Assembly: GCA_016717205.1 (NCBI GenBank)
Contig: JADKGC010000006.1
Span: forward strand, 124,001 to 188,000
DNA: 64,000 nt
Reading direction: 5' to 3'
From: Candidatus Flexifilum breve
GTDB taxonomy: Bacteria; Chloroflexota; Anaerolineae; Aggregatilineales; Phototrophicaceae
Shown one piece after another: positions 61,610 to 64,000 of this stretch. A program made the translations under genes and the position numbers. How positions within the stretch are numbered: position 1 is the first letter of the stretch; each line of letters begins with the position of its first letter. The notes under the pieces were generated by a model. That model did no database searches and was not told the DNA's origin. It worked only from the letters and a program-made list of their open reading frames with translations.

Positions 61610-63181
61610 TTATTTCTCAACAATCACTACATCGGTTGTGAGTGCCATGATCGCCGCACTTCCCGCCGATTGCAATGCCGCAGTTAGAATTGCCGCGCTG
61701 TCGAGGATGCCGGTTTCCCACATGGAGACGTATTCCCCGGTGCGCGCATCGAAACCGAGGTCACCGCCGTTCTGCTGCACAGCATGCAGGGCGACCTGCG
61801 GCGCGGCATGTCCCGTGTTGGCGACGATCTGCAGGAACGGCGCGGTCAGCGCTCGCGCGACCAGATCGACGCCCGCATCATGTTCGACAGCGCCGCGTTT
61901 GGCCGCGCAGACTGCCGGGATCGCGTGCAAAAGAGCGACCCCGCCGCCGGGGACAGCACCGCTTTCCAGCGCTGTTTCGAGCACGCGGACGGCTTTCTTG
62001 GCGCGGTCTTTGCGCTCGTCGCGTTCGCTGAAGGTCAGCGCGCCGATTTTGAGCACACCCATACCGCCGGAAAGCCGCGCGATACGCAGGCGCAGGCGTT
62101 CCCAGTTTTCATCCGGCGTCTTGATCGTTTTGAGCTGCGCGCGCAGGTCGCCCGCGCGGCGCTGCATCAGGCGTTTGTCGCCCGCGCCGCCGATGATGGT
62201 GAGCGAGTCGCGCTTGAGGATGACGCGCTGTGCCCGCCCGAACCACTCGGCGCGGAAGCGTCCCGGTGCTGTGCCGCGCTCGACCGCCGTCAACTGCCCG
62301 CCGACCAGCAGACTCACATCTTCGAGGTCGGCACGGAGCGCGTCGCCAGAAGCGAGCAGCAGCGCCGCCGCCCCGGTCAGCCGCCCGCGCACATGATTCA
62401 GTGTGAGGGCTTGCAGCGCCTCCCCGGTGATTTCCCGCGCGATGATCAGAATCGGCGTTTTGTCCGGCGCTTCGAACACCAGTTGTAGCGCGGGGGCGAC
62501 CTGATCGAAGCGTTCGAGCTTGTCGTCGGAGACGAAGATCAACGGGTTTTCCAGCACGAGATCGTCCGCGGCGGGCGGCATGAGTTCGCGTGACGCGGGA
62601 CGCGCGCTCCAGCGCCCGCCGTCCATGTACTCGCGGTCGAGGATCGGTGCTGCGTACTCGTCGACGACGTACGCGCCGTGCCGACCGAGCACATCGAACA
62701 ATTCGCCGAGGATGTCGGCGAGTTCGGCATCATCGGTCGCCGTCAGCACGATCTGCGCGAGGCGTTCCTGCCCTTTGACGGGCTGCGCCGCCGCGAGGAT
62801 CGACTGTGCCGCCGCGCGGATCGCCGCGTCGATCCCGCTCCGGAGTGTCATTGGGTTGACGCCCGCTGCGATCAGTCGGTACGCGCCGTCGAGCAGCGCG
62901 TTCGCCAGCACGGCGGTGAGCGCCGCGCCGTCGAGATAGCGTTCATGCATCTCCGTCGCTGCACCGCGCATGATCATCGCGCCGCTGTTCTCAGCCGCGC
63001 CGCTGAGTTCGGTCACGCGCCGCGCGATCACGCCGGAATCGGTCAGCGCTTCGGGCTTGCCCGCGCCAAGCGCATTCCAGATCACGCCGCGCTGCGGGCC
63101 GAGCGTCGCCGCCATGAGCTGCGCCATCTGCGCGAACCCGCGCGCGATGCCCGCCTGCGGCTGAAACAGGAGCTGTTTCAT
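61610..63181 (-). CDS. Divergent GroEL/Cpn60-like protein
   Basis: 523 residues with the group I chaperonin layout: GFAQMAQLMAATLGPQRGV at the start, LTDSGVIARRVTEL and NSGAMIMRGAATEMHERYLDG, AGVNPMTLRSGIDAAI, later LSGGMGVLKIGALTFSERDE and LESGAVPGGGVALLHA, ending in IMALTTDVVIVE. The ATP-site signature GDGTTTAT is reduced to LDGAALTAV, and the Gly-Gly-Met tail is absent. It probably has weak or no normal ATPase folding cycle. Its ATG overlaps the stop of the upstream ABC ATPase by four bases, and the propeller gene follows at two bases, an unusual place for a chaperonin and without a groES. Confidence 0.82.
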   Translation of the reverse strand: MKQLLFQPQAGIARGFAQMAQLMAATLGPQRGVIWNALGAGKPEALTDSGVIARRVTELSGAAENSGAMIMRGAATEMHERYLDGAALTAVLANALLDGAYRLIAAGVNPMTLRSGIDAAIRAAAQSILAAAQPVKGQERLAQIVLTATDDAELADILGELFDVLGRHGAYVVDEYAAPILDREYMDGGRWSARPASRELMPPAADDLVLENPLIFVSDDKLERFDQVAPALQLVFEAPDKTPILIIAREITGEALQALTLNHVRGRLTGAAALLLASGDALRADLEDVSLLVGGQLTAVERGTAPGRFRAEWFGRAQRVILKRDSLTIIGGAGDKRLMQRRAGDLRAQLKTIKTPDENWERLRLRIARLSGGMGVLKIGALTFSERDERKDRAKKAVRVLETALESGAVPGGGVALLHAIPAVCAAKRGAVEHDAGVDLVARALTAPFLQIVANTGHAAPQVALHAVQQNGGDLGFDARTGEYVSMWETGILDSAAILTAALQSAGSAAIMALTTDVVIVEK

Positions 63182-64000
63182 GCCAGCGCCTGCGTGGTAT
63201 CCGGGTCAAACAGGCTGACCTGTTCGGGATCAATCGCAATCGAGACCATCGCGCCTTCTTCGATGACTTCGCTGTCGGAGACCTGGGCGGTCAAATTGCC
63301 GCCTTCGCCAAAGGCCAAGCCGAGGATTTGTTCGCCGAGCAGTAGTTCGATGAAGTTGACGTAGGCGCGCGGCGCGAGCGGATCTTGGGTGATCTGTATC
63401 GCGCTCGGACGAATGCCGCCGATCACCGCCGTTTTGGTGTACTTGGCGAGAATCGGCTCCCATTTGGCGGGCAGCGGGATGACCAGACTGCCCGACCGGA
63501 AGGCGATATGCCCGTCACGGTGGGTGATTTCGCCGTTGAGCAGGTTGGTCGCGGGGGCGCCGATGAAGCCCGCGACGAAGGTGTTCGCCGGGGCGGTGAG
63601 CAGTTCTTCCGCCGTGCCGATCTGCTGCACGCGCCCGCCGGAAAGCACGCAGATCCGGTTCGCCATGGCGAAGGCTTCGCTCTGATCGTGCGTGACGTAC
63701 ACGCTCGGTTTGCCTTTGGCGCGATGCACCGCCATGATATCGGTGCGCGCTTTGTGGCGCAGCTTCGGGTCAAGGTTGGAGAGCGGTTCGTCGTAGAGAT
63801 ACGAATCGGCATCCTTGACCATCGCCCGCGCCAGCGCAACGCGCTGCTGTTCGCCGCCGGAAATATCGCCGATGTTGCGTTCGAGCAGGGCGGTCAAGCC
63901 GAGCTTGTCGGCGGCGGGCTTGATGCGCCGCTCGATTTCCGCTTTGTTGACGCCGCGCGCTTCCAGCCCGTAGGCGATATTGCCGTACACGTCCATGTTG
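63178..64000 (-). CDS. MalK/MsmK/UgpC-type sugar ABC ATPase, partial
   Basis: Runs off the right edge, so the N-terminus with Walker A is missing. Visible: MDVYGNIAYGLE, the signature ISGGEQQRVALARAM, Walker B DSYLYDEPLSNLDP, the switch His in VYVTHDQSEAFAM, and a C-terminal TOBE/regulatory domain (GIRPSAIQITQDP, GAMVSIAIDPEQVSLFD). It energises CUT1 permeases and could serve the two ATPase-less CUT1 systems in this window, by inference. It is translationally coupled to the GroEL-like gene. Confidence 0.9.
   Translation of the reverse strand, partial: NMDVYGNIAYGLEARGVNKAEIERRIKPAADKLGLTALLERNIGDISGGEQQRVALARAMVKDADSYLYDEPLSNLDPKLRHKARTDIMAVHRAKGKPSVYVTHDQSEAFAMANRICVLSGGRVQQIGTAEELLTAPANTFVAGFIGAPATNLLNGEITHRDGHIAFRSGSLVIPLPAKWEPILAKYTKTAVIGGIRPSAIQITQDPLAPRAYVNFIELLLGEQILGLAFGEGGNLTAQVSDSEVIEEGAMVSIAIDPEQVSLFDPDTTQALA

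Overview
The window is a densely coding, GC-rich stretch of bacterial chromosome. Gene content points to a heterotrophic member of the Chloroflexota, probably Anaerolineae-like. The signs are several sugar ABC transporters whose binding proteins carry Thr/Pro-rich stretches after the signal peptide, LacI and ROK regulators next to glycoside hydrolases, a very large SARP/NB-ARC/TPR regulator, META-domain proteins and Thr-Pro linkers in surface proteins. The taxonomic call is an inference; there is no rRNA or other marker gene here.

Region 1 (1-18.5 kb) is an arabinose and arabinan utilisation island. A CUT1 ABC transporter (binding protein, two permeases) and a secreted GH43-AbfB enzyme lie on the minus strand. 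Divergent from it are a LacI regulator, two GH51 arabinofuranosidases, a GH27-like enzyme and a GH2 enzyme. A second LacI regulator faces L-arabinose isomerase, followed by an SDR and an esterase. Matching palindromic operators sit next to good sigma-70 promoters. Region 2 (18.5-22.8 kb), after a poly-G/poly-C stretch that looks like a sequencing or assembly artefact, is a second CUT1 transporter with a related operator site upstream. Region 3 (22.8-26.7 kb) has a P1 peptidase, a NarL-type two-component pair, a TSUP transporter and a rhodanese.

Region 4 (26.8-37.1 kb) is the most notable part: an archaellum-type motility or surface-filament locus in a bacterium. In transcription order it encodes an archaellin-like filament protein (ArlB), a coiled-coil/Pro-rich protein with an ArlC/D/E-like helical domain, ArlG- and ArlF-like stator proteins, the ATPases ArlH and ArlI, the membrane platform ArlJ, an unknown monotopic membrane protein, a bacterial-type prepilin peptidase and PilN- and PilO-like proteins. 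The last carries an extracellular SH3-like tail. This looks like an archaeal motor combined with bacterial type IV pilus parts. A SARP-type regulator lies directly upstream.

Region 5 (37.4-53.6 kb) holds the SARP regulator, an oxidoreductase and a sugar isomerase-like protein, OsmC, a triple-META secreted protein, a CUT2 (Rha/Lsr-type) sugar ABC transporter, a PAS histidine kinase, an NTF2-like protein, a YetF-like membrane protein and a deazaflavin-type oxidoreductase. Region 6 (53.7-64 kb) is a long minus-strand sugar operon: a MalK-type ATPase (runs off the right edge), a divergent GroEL-like protein, a beta-propeller protein, a ROK regulator, a GH63/GH37-like hydrolase, a GH4 enzyme, a BadF-type kinase and an aldo/keto reductase.

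At least five genes (sugar-binding protein, GH2, araA, rhodanese, PilO-like) carry a frame shift of the same +1 sense. With the poly-G block, this suggests assembly indels, although real lesions cannot be excluded from the sequence alone. I recognised no tRNA, rRNA, CRISPR array, transposase or phage gene.
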